NCBI RefSeq assembly: GCF_011806385.1 | Contig: NZ_JAATOX010000002.1 | Location: forward strand, 38,794-102,793 | Source of the DNA: Phaeobacter sp. HF9A | GTDB lineage: Bacteria; Pseudomonadota; Alphaproteobacteria; Rhodobacterales; Rhodobacteraceae | DNA: 64,000 bases | Direction of reading: 5' to 3' | Part shown: positions 1 through 8,986 of the stretch, in pieces | Layout of the letters: each line of letters starts with the position of its first letter | Position numbering within the stretch: position 1 is the first letter of the stretch | The notes under the pieces: model-generated | Databases searched by the model: none | What the model was told of the DNA's origin: nothing | The model's input: the letters and a program-made list of their open reading frames with translations, nothing else | Made by a program: the position numbers and the translations under genes

Positions 1-459
1 ATGCAGGCCGAAGCGGCGCGGATGGGCCGCGATCTGGGGCTGCGGGTGGCCTATGCCGCTGCGCCCTTTGATGCGGCGGCGGTGCAGGCGGTTCTGCCCT
101 ATATCGACCTGTTGTTCCTGAACGAGGTCGAGGCGGCGCAATTGCAGCAGGCAACCGGCAAGGCGCCCGAGGATCTGGGCATTGCGGATGTTGTCGTCAC
201 GCTTGGCGCCAAGGGGGCGCGGCATTTTGACGGGCGCACAGGGCAGGTCGCGGATATCCCGGCCCAGAAGGTCACGCCGGTGGATACCACCGGGGCAGGG
301 GACACCTTCACCGGCTACGTGCTGGCCGCCCTGGATCGCGGCATGCCGATGGCGCAGGCCATGGCGCAGGCCTCGCGCGCCGGTGCATTGATGGTGACCC
401 GCCACGGCGCTGCGGATGTGATCCCCGACCTGAAAGAGGTTCAGGACGCCAAATTCTGA
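1..459 (+). CDS. PfkB-family carbohydrate kinase, C-terminal part (5' end outside window)
   Basis: Cytosolic ATP-dependent sugar kinase of the ribokinase/PfkB fold. The 152 visible residues carry the family's second signature, DTTGAGD, at visible residues 95-101; its last Asp is the catalytic base and the glycines form the anion hole. An NEVEA motif lies near residue 41. Family members are about 300 aa, so roughly half is missing upstream and the in-frame ATG at base 1 is probably an internal Met. The sugar substrate cannot be decided from this half; ribokinase or another PfkB member are equally possible. The next gene follows after about 100 bp and looks unrelated. Confidence 0.85.
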   Translation: MQAEAARMGRDLGLRVAYAAAPFDAAAVQAVLPYIDLLFLNEVEAAQLQQATGKAPEDLGIADVVVTLGAKGARHFDGRTGQVADIPAQKVTPVDTTGAGDTFTGYVLAALDRGMPMAQAMAQASRAGALMVTRHGAADVIPDLKEVQDAKF

Positions 460-561
460 GCGCCGACCTGCTGCCATGTTCGCAGCCGGTGACGGTAGTT
501 TATCGGTTGGAACGCGGCGAGCTTTTGTCTAGCGTCGGCAAAAATCACTGAGGTCAGGAAG

Positions 562-1281
562 ATGCAAATGCGGATTGCCATGTGGTCGGGGCCTCGGAAC
601 CTCTCCACCGCGATGATGTATGCCTTTGGCGCGCGCAGTGATTGCGCCGTGGTGGATGAGCCCTTTTACGCGGCCTATCTGGCGCGCACGGGCCTTCAGC
701 ATCCCATGCGCGACGAAATTCTGGAAAGCCAGCCGCAGGACCCATCCGACGTCGTGGCCCAGCTCTTGGGGCCGATCCCCGGCGCACGACCGTATTATTA
801 TCAAAAACATATGTCCCAACATATGATCGAGGGCGTGCCGCGCGACTGGATCCGGGAGGTGAGCAATGTCTTCCTGATCCGCCATCCGGCGCGGGTCATT
901 GCGTCATTCGCGGCGAAATATCAACAGATCGGCCTGGAGGATATCGGTTTTCGCCAACAGGTGGAATTGATCGCCCAGTTGCGCGACTGGGGTCACAAAC
1001 CCATTGTGGTAGACAGTTTTGATATCCGCGAGAACCCGGCTGGCAAGCTGGAGCAGCTCTGCGATGCGCTCCAGATGCCGTTCTCTCCTGAGATGCTGAG
1101 CTGGCCCATGGGAGGGCATAAGGACGATGGAGTCTGGGCCGCACATTGGTACGGCGCAGTCTGGAAATCCACCGGCTTTGCCGGACCGGAGGGGGCCTTG
1201 CCTGAGGTGCCGGAGCAGCTTCGCCCCGTGTTGGATGAGGCGATGGGCTACTACGAGGAGATGCGCGCGCTCAAGATCTGA
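562..1281 (+). CDS. Sulfotransferase-like P-loop protein
   Basis: A 239-aa cytosolic protein resembling PAPS-type sulfotransferases. The N-terminus has a 5'-phosphosulfate-loop-like segment, SGPRNLSTAMMYAF (residues 9-22). Around residues 103-117 NVFLIRHPARVIASF matches the 3'-phosphate-binding region, with Arg107. Bacterial homologues are usually annotated only as sulfotransferase family proteins, and the acceptor is unknown. The start at 562 follows a purine-rich GAGGTCAGGAAG; a second Met two codons later is equally usable. It stands alone between a sugar kinase and convergent small genes, so context gives no substrate hint. Confidence 0.7.
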   Translation: MQMRIAMWSGPRNLSTAMMYAFGARSDCAVVDEPFYAAYLARTGLQHPMRDEILESQPQDPSDVVAQLLGPIPGARPYYYQKHMSQHMIEGVPRDWIREVSNVFLIRHPARVIASFAAKYQQIGLEDIGFRQQVELIAQLRDWGHKPIVVDSFDIRENPAGKLEQLCDALQMPFSPEMLSWPMGGHKDDGVWAAHWYGAVWKSTGFAGPEGALPEVPEQLRPVLDEAMGYYEEMRALKI

Positions 1282-1314
1282 GCAAAACGCAGGTCAAGAC
1301 CCGCATTGGCGCGA

Positions 1315-1701
1315 TCAATTGGTCAGGTTCTGCGTCCAGTCCAGCGCATTGCCGGTATCGACCTCAAAGAAGCCACCGGTTTTGTAGCCGCGCGCGGTGC
1401 AGTTTTCATCGCCGCGGATGGTGTAGGCTTCGTCAATATAGCAAAAGGAATAATCGCCGGTCCAATTGCCGGTGCTGCTTTCGCCACGGATATAGTAGTA
1501 GCGGTTCTTCAGATCGCCAACGACCGGAATGCTGCAATCGCCCGGTTGAATGGTCCACCACCCCTCGGAGACCCATTCGCCGTCTTCCTTGTAGCCGATC
1601 GACACAAAGGTCTTGCTGCCGGTCTTGTTGCAGATCTCGAAGTCAGCCAAGAGGGGCGATGCCATAAAGATCATCAGACCGCTGAGAAAAATAGGCTTCA
1701 T
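1315..1701 (-). CDS. DUF1036-domain secreted protein
   Basis: A 128-aa protein with an N-terminal signal peptide (hydrophobic residues 3-19, likely cleavage after SPLLA). The mature part matches DUF1036: an early FEICNKT segment, a conserved WWTIQPGDC motif, aromatic-rich strands, and further cysteines (FCYIDE and ENCTARGY) that could form disulfides in the periplasm. The family is common in alphaproteobacteria and has no established function. It is convergent with the sulfotransferase-like gene and downstream of the argG/DUF1810 pair on the same strand, but separated by about 100 bp, so it is probably transcribed separately. Confidence 0.75.
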   Translation of the reverse strand: MKPIFLSGLMIFMASPLLADFEICNKTGSKTFVSIGYKEDGEWVSEGWWTIQPGDCSIPVVGDLKNRYYYIRGESSTGNWTGDYSFCYIDEAYTIRGDENCTARGYKTGGFFEVDTGNALDWTQNLTN

Positions 1702-1805
1702 GGAATGCTCCCTTCCGTGCGTTGGTCGAGGAAAAGACTAGCAATATTCCTGTGCTGTTGGACAGGTGTTTTGCGCGTCATTTTCCCCGTTCCCCCGGGC
1801 GGCGG

Positions 1806-2273
1806 TCAGTTTTCTGAGATTTCCCGCAGCGTCTGCGCGCAGGGTGCACTCTCAAAGAAGACCCGGAGAACCTCGGCGCATTGCGCAGGTGCATTGGGCG
1901 CGGCCGCGAACAGGGTCATCGAGGAGCGGAGCTTGGTCGCGTCCACGTCGCCCAGAATGGCATCGGGCGCGGCACCTTCGTGGGACAGCATCAGATCGCA
2001 AACCTCGATAAGCCGCTGGCGCAGAACCGGCTGGTCCAAATAGACGCGTGCCTCGTTCAGATCCTCCAGCCCGTAGAGCTGCGACATATGCGACTGGCCG
2101 AGGCTTGCCAGTTGCGGAAAGACGAACCACATCCAGTGGCTCGTCTTCTTTCCAGCTTTTAGCTCGGCGACGACCGTGTCCCAGACCGCGTCCTGCGCCT
2201 CCACAAACATGTCGAGCTCTTCTTCCAGATCGTCTTCCGGGAAGTCTTCTTCAAAGTCGTCGTCGATGCTCAT
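1806..2273 (-). CDS. DUF1810 family protein
   Basis: About 155 aa. After a very acidic N-terminal tail (Asp/Glu-rich, about residues 4-20) comes the DUF1810 core: FVEAQD, then KKTSHWMWFVFPQ, then QLYGL. The core is alpha-helical and its biochemical role is unknown. The chosen ATG at 2273 overlaps the argG stop as TGATG, which suggests translational coupling; an in-frame GTG one codon earlier is also possible. The acidic extension is longer than I would expect for the domain alone. Family assignment is confident; function is not. Confidence 0.75.
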   Translation of the reverse strand: MSIDDDFEEDFPEDDLEEELDMFVEAQDAVWDTVVAELKAGKKTSHWMWFVFPQLASLGQSHMSQLYGLEDLNEARVYLDQPVLRQRLIEVCDLMLSHEGAAPDAILGDVDATKLRSSMTLFAAAPNAPAQCAEVLRVFFESAPCAQTLREISEN

Positions 2274-3496
2274 CACTTCACGCGGCGGTTACGGGCAGCC
2301 AGGAGTTTCAGGCGCAGCGCGTTGAGCTGAATAAAGCCCTGCGCGTCCTTCTGATCATAGGCGCCCGCGTCTTCTTCAAAGGTCACATGGGCCTCGGAAT
2401 AAAGCGAATGCTCGGACCAGCGGCCCACGGTCTTGGCGGAGCCTTTGTAGAGCTTCAGACGCACGGTGCCGGTGACGTGTTTCTGGCTTTCGTCAATCAG
2501 CGCTTGCAGCATCTCGCGCTCGGGCGAGTACCAGAAGCCGTTGTAGATCAGCTCGGCATAGCGCGGCATGATCGAATCCTTGAGGTGGCCGGCGCCGCTG
2601 TCCAGGGTGATCTGTTCGATACCGCGGTGCGCTTCCAGCAGGATGTCGCCGCCGGGGGTCTCGTAGATGCCGCGGGACTTCATGCCGACAAAACGGTTCT
2701 CGACGAAATCGAGACGACCGATGCCGTGCTTGCGACCATATTCATTGAGCTGGGTCAGGATCGTCGCCGGGCTCATGGCCTCGCCGTTGATCGCCACCGC
2801 GTCGCCTTTTTCAAAAGAAATCTCGATGAACTCGGGCTCGTTCGGCGCATCCTCGGGGTTCACGGTGCGCTGATAGACGTAATCCGGCGCCATTTCGGCG
2901 GGATTTTCCAGCACTTTGCCTTCAGAGGAGGTGTGCAGCAGGTTGGCATCGACCGAGAAGGGCGCCTCGCCGCGTTTGTCCTTGGCGATCGGAATCTGGT
3001 TGGCCTCCGCGAATTCCAGCAGCTTGGTGCGGGAGGTCAGATCCCATTCACGCCAGGGCGCGATCACCTTGATGTCGGGGTTCAGCGCATAGGCCGAAAG
3101 CTCAAACCGCACCTGGTCGTTGCCCTTGCCGGTGGCACCATGGGACACCGCATCGGCACCGGTGGCTTCGGCGATCTCGACCAGACGTTTGGAGATCAGC
3201 GGACGCGCGATCGAGGTGCCCAGCAGATAGAGCCCCTCATAGACCGCATTGGCGCGGAACATCGGGAAGACGAAATCGCGCACGAATTCTTCGCGGATGT
3301 CCTCGATGTAGATGTTTTCCGGCTTGATGCCGAGCAGCTCAGCCTTTTTGCGGGCCGGCTCCAGCTCCTCGCCCTGACCGAGATCGGCGGTGAAGGTGAC
3401 AACCTCGCAGCCGTATTCGGTCTGCAACCATTTCAGGATGATCGAAGTATCAAGGCCACCGGAGTAGGCCAACACAACTTTCTTGGGCGCGGACAT
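2273..3496 (-). CDS. argG: Argininosuccinate synthase
   Basis: Catalyses ATP-dependent condensation of citrulline and aspartate to argininosuccinate, the penultimate step of arginine synthesis, in the cytosol. The 407-aa length is typical. The N-terminal adenine-binding PP-loop reads AYSGGLDTS (residues 10-18). Family segments such as [13 protein letters not shown] and YETPGG are present. It is divergent from the membrane-protein gene at 3635, and its stop overlaps the start of the DUF1810 gene. argJ of the same pathway is elsewhere in the window (33959-35185), so arginine genes are scattered here as is usual in Rhodobacteraceae. Confidence 0.97.
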   Translation of the reverse strand: MSAPKKVVLAYSGGLDTSIILKWLQTEYGCEVVTFTADLGQGEELEPARKKAELLGIKPENIYIEDIREEFVRDFVFPMFRANAVYEGLYLLGTSIARPLISKRLVEIAEATGADAVSHGATGKGNDQVRFELSAYALNPDIKVIAPWREWDLTSRTKLLEFAEANQIPIAKDKRGEAPFSVDANLLHTSSEGKVLENPAEMAPDYVYQRTVNPEDAPNEPEFIEISFEKGDAVAINGEAMSPATILTQLNEYGRKHGIGRLDFVENRFVGMKSRGIYETPGGDILLEAHRGIEQITLDSGAGHLKDSIMPRYAELIYNGFWYSPEREMLQALIDESQKHVTGTVRLKLYKGSAKTVGRWSEHSLYSEAHVTFEEDAGAYDQKDAQGFIQLNALRLKLLAARNRRVK

Positions 3497-3634
3497 GGGT
3501 TTTCCTCTTGGTCAGAACGTCTGCGAGGTAGCGCCTTTTCCGTAGGGGTGCAAGGTTTTCGGGGGTTTTCGGGTAGAAACCAACTGCTATGTAGGCGCAA
3601 AAAGCAGAGATTATATATTGAAGGGAAGATTTAA

Positions 3635-4390
3635 ATGAACGGATGGGATCTGCTCAAGCATGCGGCCTACATGCTTCTGCGCAATCTTGGGGATGTGCTG
3701 CGAATTTTCCTTGTGCCGACACTGGTCGCGGTTGCAGGCATCTATTGTCTTGCGCAGGTTCTGGGGGTTTATGACGTCTTCGTCGATGCAACCGCAGGAC
3801 GCCCGCCCCGAAACCCCGGATCGTTTATCGGTTCAGCGCTATTGATTATCGTTTTCTTTTTCTTGGTCTACACTTGGCCGATCGTGGCATGGCATCGCTA
3901 TGTTTTGCTGGAAGAGCCCGTATCCGGGTTTGTTCCAGAAATTAAAGCTGACCGGATCATCGGTTACATCGGTCAAGCGTTTCTTCTGTCGCTGCTGCTG
4001 CTGCTGTTGATGATCCCGGTTGGTGTCGTGATTTCAATCGTCCTGAGGATGGCGGGTGCTCAGATAGTCGGTTTGATGCCGATCATTGGTCCGGGCCTGG
4101 CGATACTTCCGACCTGGGTTTTCATGCGATTGTCCGTGTCGCTGCCGTCAGTCGCGTTGGGGAACAAAATGCGCCTTGGTGACATATGGTCCGCAACAAG
4201 CGGCGGCGCGGTGCTGGGCTTGACCGTGCTGGTCATGATCTTGCAGGCCGCGCTGGAATTCAGCTACGGGCTGCTCCCCGGGATTGCGGGCACCGTTTGG
4301 TGGCTCGTTGGGACGACTGTGTTCAGTCTGCTCCAGATCAGTATCGTCACCACGCTCTATGGCTATTACATCGAAAAACGCCCGATCTGA
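3635..4390 (+). CDS. Polytopic inner-membrane protein of unknown function
   Basis: 251 aa, dominated by hydrophobic segments at roughly residues 18-45, 62-85, 110-138, 143-168, 190-212 and 220-245, i.e. about six membrane spans. The third span contains a run of six leucines written largely as CTG repeats (about 3990-4010). No motif identifies a transporter or enzyme family; I do not recognise it. The start follows GAAGGGAAG, a good ribosome site 5-6 bases upstream. It is divergent from argG across about 138 bp and followed 78 bp later by ilvA, with which it may be cotranscribed. Confidence 0.6.
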   Translation: MNGWDLLKHAAYMLLRNLGDVLRIFLVPTLVAVAGIYCLAQVLGVYDVFVDATAGRPPRNPGSFIGSALLIIVFFFLVYTWPIVAWHRYVLLEEPVSGFVPEIKADRIIGYIGQAFLLSLLLLLLMIPVGVVISIVLRMAGAQIVGLMPIIGPGLAILPTWVFMRLSVSLPSVALGNKMRLGDIWSATSGGAVLGLTVLVMILQAALEFSYGLLPGIAGTVWWLVGTTVFSLLQISIVTTLYGYYIEKRPI

Positions 4391-4468
4391 TCCGGGGTCG
4401 TCTGCATACCAAGGAATGCTTTGCCGCGCCCCCTTGCCTTGGGCGCGGCTTTGGGTCACCAAATTCAC

Positions 4469-5695
4469 ATGACCGATTTCCGAACCCAGGCCAAAGCGGC
4501 CGAGGTGGCGATGCGCGATGTGTTTCCGCCCACGCCGCTTCAACGCAATGAACTGCTGTCCCACCGCTATGGGGCGGAGATTTACCTCAAGCGCGAGGAT
4601 CTGAGCCCGGTGCGCTCCTACAAGCTGCGTGGGGCGCTGAATGCGATGCGCAAACAGGCGGGCAAGGATCTGTTTGTCTGCGCCTCGGCGGGCAATCACG
4701 CGCAGGGCATGGCCTTCATGTGCCGACAGATGAACAAGCGGGGCGTGATCTTCATGCCGGTGACCACGCCGCAGCAAAAGATCCAGAAGACCCGGATGTT
4801 TGGCGGCGATAACATCGAAATCCACCTTGTTGGCGACTACTTCGACGACACATTGGCCGCCGCGCAGGCGTGGTGCGTCAAGGAAGGCGGCTATTTCCTG
4901 TCGCCTTTTGACGATCCGGATGTGATCGAAGGTCAGGCCTCGATCGCGGTGGAAATCGAAGAGCAACTGGGAAAAGCGCCGGATCACATCGTGTTGCCGG
5001 TCGGCGGCGGCGGCATGTCCTCCGGCGTGGCCGGGTATTTTGGCGAGGACGTGCATGCGCTTTTTGTCGAACCCAAGGGCGGCGCCTGCCTGAAAGCGGC
5101 GCTGGAGGCCGGTCAGCCTGTGTCATTGAGCCAGGTGGATACATTTGTCGACGGCGCTGCCGTCGGCCGCATCGGTGCCCGCCCGTTCGAGCTGTTGCGC
5201 AATGTGCCGCTGCCCGATGTGCTGACCCTCAGCGAAGACCGGATCTGCACCACCATTCTGGAAATGTTGAACGTCGAAGGCATCGTGCTGGAACCGGCCG
5301 GCGCGCTGGCGATCGAGGCGCTGGGCGATTTGCGGACCTGGATCAAGGGCAAGACGGTTGTCTGCCTCACCTCGGGCGGCAATTTTGATTTCGAGCGCCT
5401 CCCCGAGGTCAAGGAGCGGGCGCAGCGCTATTCAGGGGTGAAAAAATATTTTCTGCTGCGGATGCCGCAACGTCCCGGCGCGCTAAAGGAATTTCTCAAC
5501 AGTCTTGGCCCGGAAGATGATATTGCGCGTTTTGAATATATGAAAAAATCCGCCCGAAACTTTGGCTCGGTTCTGATCGGTATCGAAACCAAGCGACCGG
5601 AGAATTTCGAAGCGCTCTTTGCGCAACTCGATGCGGCGGGTTTTACCTATACAGACATCACCAATGACGAAACATTGGCGCAATTCGTGATCTAG
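4469..5695 (+). CDS. ilvA: Threonine ammonia-lyase (threonine dehydratase)
   Basis: PLP enzyme deaminating threonine to 2-oxobutanoate, first step of isoleucine synthesis. The PLP lysine is K52 in SYKLRGA; the phosphate-binding glycine loop is PVGGGGMSSG (about residues 177-186). After about residue 320 a shortened regulatory domain follows, starting near KKYFLLRMPQRPGALKEF, which looks like a single ACT-like module. At 408 aa it is the medium form rather than the about 510-aa E. coli enzyme. I chose the ATG at 4469 because the upstream 16 codons do not look conserved. It is convergent with the Hpt gene. Confidence 0.92.
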   Translation: MTDFRTQAKAAEVAMRDVFPPTPLQRNELLSHRYGAEIYLKREDLSPVRSYKLRGALNAMRKQAGKDLFVCASAGNHAQGMAFMCRQMNKRGVIFMPVTTPQQKIQKTRMFGGDNIEIHLVGDYFDDTLAAAQAWCVKEGGYFLSPFDDPDVIEGQASIAVEIEEQLGKAPDHIVLPVGGGGMSSGVAGYFGEDVHALFVEPKGGACLKAALEAGQPVSLSQVDTFVDGAAVGRIGARPFELLRNVPLPDVLTLSEDRICTTILEMLNVEGIVLEPAGALAIEALGDLRTWIKGKTVVCLTSGGNFDFERLPEVKERAQRYSGVKKYFLLRMPQRPGALKEFLNSLGPEDDIARFEYMKKSARNFGSVLIGIETKRPENFEALFAQLDAAGFTYTDITNDETLAQFVI

Positions 5696-5722
5696 CCGGT
5701 CAAAAACAAACCCTGTGCAGCC

Positions 5723-6046
5723 CTAGGTATTTGACCCGAGCCCAGCGAGAAAGTTCTGCTTTGAATTGTCATATATCGCAACGACTTGTTCCAGATCCAC
5801 GGTGGCTTGCTGGCCCTCAGCGGACAGGCGTTCGCCCCGTAGGCAGGCGTCGGAAAACTCTTGAAAACCGAGGTTCAGCGCGCTGCCTTTCAGGAAATGG
5901 AGATCCTGCTCCAGCTGCGATCTGTCGCCGGTCTTCAGCTTGGCGATCACCTCTTCCACCTCTTCCAGGAAGAGCTCGACCACCTCGTCAAAGCCATCTT
6001 CACCGACTTCTTCTTTCAGTTCGCGCACACGTGGCCAGTCAATCAT
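5723..6046 (-). CDS. Hpt-domain histidine phosphotransfer protein
   Basis: 107 aa, a single four-helix Hpt domain. The phosphorylatable histidine is H50 in LHFLKGSALNLG, the exact Hpt signature. There is no kinase or receiver domain, so it should relay phosphate between a hybrid kinase and a receiver. It is divergent from the REC-PP2C phosphatase gene at 6257, separated by about 210 bp; that pairing suggests it delivers phosphate to, or removes it from, that REC domain. Partnership is inference; the domain is clear. Confidence 0.88.
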   Translation of the reverse strand: MIDWPRVRELKEEVGEDGFDEVVELFLEEVEEVIAKLKTGDRSQLEQDLHFLKGSALNLGFQEFSDACLRGERLSAEGQQATVDLEQVVAIYDNSKQNFLAGLGSNT

Positions 6047-6256
6047 CGCCTTGGTCCAAATCTTACTCCTTCGTCATCTCTATCCTATGTCAAACCCAGT
6101 AAAAGTATAGTAAAGAGAGAAAATTAGCTAATTTTTATTGTTCACTGGCTATTAAGCCGAACAGGTGTTTTCTATGACAGTCACGAGGGGACACGCCGCG
6201 TTAATGAGGGATTGTCGGTGCTGCCAGAGCATTCAGTACAAGGCGAAGAGTTGGTC

Positions 6257-7489
6257 ATGAGCGGATCCATCCGGCGCGTGCTGGTCGTGGATGACAGCCG
6301 CTTGCAGCGTCGTATCCTCGTTGCCTCGCTGAAAAAATGGGGATTTGAGGTCGTCGAAGCCGAGGGCGGCGAAGAGGCGATGGAGATCTGCCGCGCCGAT
6401 CCGCCGGATCTCATTCTCAGTGACTGGATGATGCCGGGCATGAATGGAATCGAATTCTGCCGGGCGTTTCGCGCCGAATCCCATGAGGCCTACAGCTATT
6501 TCATCCTGCTGACCTCCAAGAGCGAAAAAAACGAGGTCGCCGAAGGGCTTGATGCTGGGGCCGATGATTTTCTGACCAAACCGGTGAGCTCGGACGAGCT
6601 GCGGGCGCGCATCTCTGCGGGGGAGCGAATCCTGCGGATGCAGCGGGAACTGTTTGAAAAGAACAGGATCGTGTCCGAAACGCTGGGTGAACTGCAAACC
6701 GTCTATGATGCGATCGACAAGGATCTGATGCAGGCGCGCAAGATCCAGGAATCATTGGTGCCGGAACTGACCCGTTCCTTTGGCGCTTCAAACGTGCATC
6801 TGCTGCTGGAACCCTGCGGCCATATCGGCGGTGATCTGGTTGGTATGTTTTCCCCTGGTCTGAATCGATTGGGGTTTTATTTCATTGATTTGTCCGGTCA
6901 CGGCATCACATCCGCGATGATGACGGCGCGGTTGGGGGGCTATCTCTCCTCCACCTATTTTGACCAAAACGTCGGAATGGAGAAGAAATTCAACCGCTTC
7001 TACGCGCTGCGCCCGCCTGAGGAGGTGGCCAGTTTGCTCAACGCGCGGCTGATCGCGGATACCGGCATCGAAGAATATTTCACCATGGCCTATTGCATCG
7101 CCGATCTGCGCACCGGCGTGGTCAAGATGGTGCAGGCCGGCCATCCGCACCCGCTGTTGTTGCGGGCCGATGGGACGATGGAATTCATCGGCAAGGGCGG
7201 GGTGCCGGTCGGTCTGGTGCCGGATGTCAGCTATGATCAGGAACAATTCGTGATGCAGAAGGGTGATCGCCTGCTGCTCTATTCCGATGGTTTCACCGAG
7301 GCGCATCTGAAAGACGGCTCAATGCTGGATACAGATGGTCTGGTCGATCTGGTCAAACGCTGCGATCCGACGCTCGGCGGTAAGGAATTTCTCGATCAGC
7401 TCTATTGGAATCTCACGCAGGTGATGGGCGACGACAAGGGGCTGGAAGATGATATCTCCGCCACCTTGTTCGAGTATAAAGGCCCCTGA
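6257..7489 (+). CDS. Response regulator fused to PP2C/SpoIIE phosphatase (RbaY-like)
   Basis: 410 aa in three parts. Residues 7-125 form a receiver domain with acidic pair D12-D13, phosphoacceptor D56 in LSDWMMPG, and conserved Lys in LTKPVS. A short coiled linker follows, then a SpoIIE-type PP2C phosphatase from about residue 165 with metal-binding acidic residues in HIGGDLVG, FIDLSGHG, LYSDGFTEA and DDISATLF. This is the RsbU/RbaY architecture: a phosphatase that dephosphorylates an anti-anti-sigma STAS protein when its receiver is activated. In Rhodobacter capsulatus RbaY influences gene transfer agent production. No STAS or anti-sigma kinase gene is adjacent. The ATG at 6257 is preferred over an upstream TTG at 6212. 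Confidence 0.88.
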   Translation: MSGSIRRVLVVDDSRLQRRILVASLKKWGFEVVEAEGGEEAMEICRADPPDLILSDWMMPGMNGIEFCRAFRAESHEAYSYFILLTSKSEKNEVAEGLDAGADDFLTKPVSSDELRARISAGERILRMQRELFEKNRIVSETLGELQTVYDAIDKDLMQARKIQESLVPELTRSFGASNVHLLLEPCGHIGGDLVGMFSPGLNRLGFYFIDLSGHGITSAMMTARLGGYLSSTYFDQNVGMEKKFNRFYALRPPEEVASLLNARLIADTGIEEYFTMAYCIADLRTGVVKMVQAGHPHPLLLRADGTMEFIGKGGVPVGLVPDVSYDQEQFVMQKGDRLLLYSDGFTEAHLKDGSMLDTDGLVDLVKRCDPTLGGKEFLDQLYWNLTQVMGDDKGLEDDISATLFEYKGP

Positions 7490-7491
7490 GC

Positions 7492-7932
7492 CTATAAATC
7501 CGCCAAAAGAGCTGCAAAATGCCGATCTCCACTGTTGCCGAGAATCGCGGCCGCATCTTGGATCGGCATCCAGATCGCACGGTGGTTTGCCTCGACCGGG
7601 TCTGAGAGCCGCAGGACAGGGCGCGCCAGATAGATATGGCACAGCTTTTCCGCCCAGAGGTCATATTCCGGCATGTAGACAAAGCGGCGAAAGGCGCCGA
7701 TGCGGCGCGGCGCGGCGATTTTCCAACCGGTTTCCTCATAGACTTCGCGGTGAAGCGCCGGAATCGGGGATTCGCCCGGGTCAATGCCGCCACCCGGAAG
7801 CTGAATATCCGGCGCCGGATCATATTGGCAGGTCAGCAGCAATTGCCCATCGCGGGGCAGTAGCGCATATGCGCCAGGGCGCGGGCGATAGGTTTGATCG
7901 GCGCGCGGCACCTCTCCAAAACGTCTGATCAC
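7492..7932 (-). CDS. Nudix hydrolase
   Basis: 146-aa cytosolic Nudix protein. The Nudix box starts at GGGIDPGESP and ends REVYEETGW (about residues 47-70), with the catalytic REVYEE metal-binding glutamates intact. The opening RPGAYALLP and LPGGGIDPGE resemble housecleaning (di)nucleotide hydrolases; the substrate is not determinable from sequence. It is convergent with the RbaY-like gene, with only two bases between the two stop codons, and divergent from hslO. It is one of three Nudix proteins in the window (also 8983-9591 and 33552-33962). Confidence 0.85.
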   Translation of the reverse strand: MIRRFGEVPRADQTYRPRPGAYALLPRDGQLLLTCQYDPAPDIQLPGGGIDPGESPIPALHREVYEETGWKIAAPRRIGAFRRFVYMPEYDLWAEKLCHIYLARPVLRLSDPVEANHRAIWMPIQDAAAILGNSGDRHFAALLADL

Positions 7933-8008
7933 GGCTGCCCCCTTTCCTCTGATGTCGAAAATCCTATATAGCCTCGGTATGCCAATAGCCGGCCGTTAAG
8001 GAAACCCC

Positions 8009-8986
8009 ATGACACTTGGTACAAAAATCGCGTGGGACGATACCGTCCTGCCCTTCCAGCTTGATGCATCCGATATGCGGGGCCGCGTGGCGCGGCTGGA
8101 TGGCGTGTTGGACGGCATTCTGAAACAGCACGACTATCCGCAGGTGGTCGAGGCGCTGGTGGCGGAGATGGCGCTGCTGACCGCGCTGATCGGCCAGACC
8201 ATGGCGCTGCGCTGGAAGCTCTCCTTGCAGGTGCAATCCAAGGGGGCGGTCCGCATGATCGCAACCGATTATTACGCGCCGACGAAGGAGGGCGAGTCCG
8301 CCCGTATCCGCGCCTATGCCAGCTATGATGCCGAGCGCCTCACCGATGGTGCGCCCTTTGATCAAGTGGGCGACGGCTACTTTGCGATCCTGATTGATCA
8401 GGGCGAGGGCACCCAGCCCTATCAGGGGATCACGCCGCTCGCCGAAAAGTCGCTGTCCAGCTGCGCCGAAGCCTATTTTGCGCAGTCCGAACAGCTGCCG
8501 ACCCGTTTTGAGCTCAGCTTTGGAAAATCGTCGGAACCGGGCAACCCGGAACATTGGCGCGCCGGTGGCATCATGCTGCAACATATGCCCAAGGCCTCGC
8601 CCTTTGCCGCGCAGCAAGAGGGCAGCGGCGAGGTTCTGAAAGCGTCGGATCTGGTTTCCGGCGACGAAGAAGAAAACTGGAACCGGGTCAATATGCTGCT
8701 GCAAACGGTCGAGGATCTGGAACTGATCGGCCCCTCCGTGTCGCCCAGCGAGCTGCTGCTGCGCCTGTTTCACGAGGAACGCCCGCGTGTCTATGATGCG
8801 CAATCGGTCCGTTTTGGTTGCACCTGTTCCGAGGAGCGCGTCCGCCAGAGCTTGTCGATCTACTCCGCCAAGGACATCAAGACGATGACCACTGACGAGG
8901 GACGGGTGACCGCGGATTGTCAGTTCTGCGGTGCTCATTACGACCTGGACCCCGCCACGCTGGGCTTTGACGCCACAAAGGAATGA
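8009..8986 (+). CDS. hslO: Redox-regulated holdase chaperone Hsp33
   Basis: 325 aa. Hsp33 prevents aggregation of unfolded proteins under oxidative stress and is switched on when its C-terminal zinc is released. The zinc cysteines are visible as C271-X-C273 and C304-X-X-C307. The N-terminal holdase domain begins with WDDTVLPFQLD and contains the family segment ALIGQTMALRWKLSLQVQ. It is slightly longer than the E. coli protein (about 290 aa). It overlaps the next Nudix gene by ATGA, so hslO, the CoA diphosphatase and the CCA enzyme look like one operon. The promoter must lie in the 76-bp gap to the divergent Nudix gene. Confidence 0.95.
   Translation: MTLGTKIAWDDTVLPFQLDASDMRGRVARLDGVLDGILKQHDYPQVVEALVAEMALLTALIGQTMALRWKLSLQVQSKGAVRMIATDYYAPTKEGESARIRAYASYDAERLTDGAPFDQVGDGYFAILIDQGEGTQPYQGITPLAEKSLSSCAEAYFAQSEQLPTRFELSFGKSSEPGNPEHWRAGGIMLQHMPKASPFAAQQEGSGEVLKASDLVSGDEEENWNRVNMLLQTVEDLELIGPSVSPSELLLRLFHEERPRVYDAQSVRFGCTCSEERVRQSLSIYSAKDIKTMTTDEGRVTADCQFCGAHYDLDPATLGFDATKE

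Noticed and set aside
3990..4010. CTG repeat run in the 251-aa membrane protein as a phase-variation tract
   Set aside because: Triplet repeat cannot shift frame and simply codes for leucines in a membrane helix.
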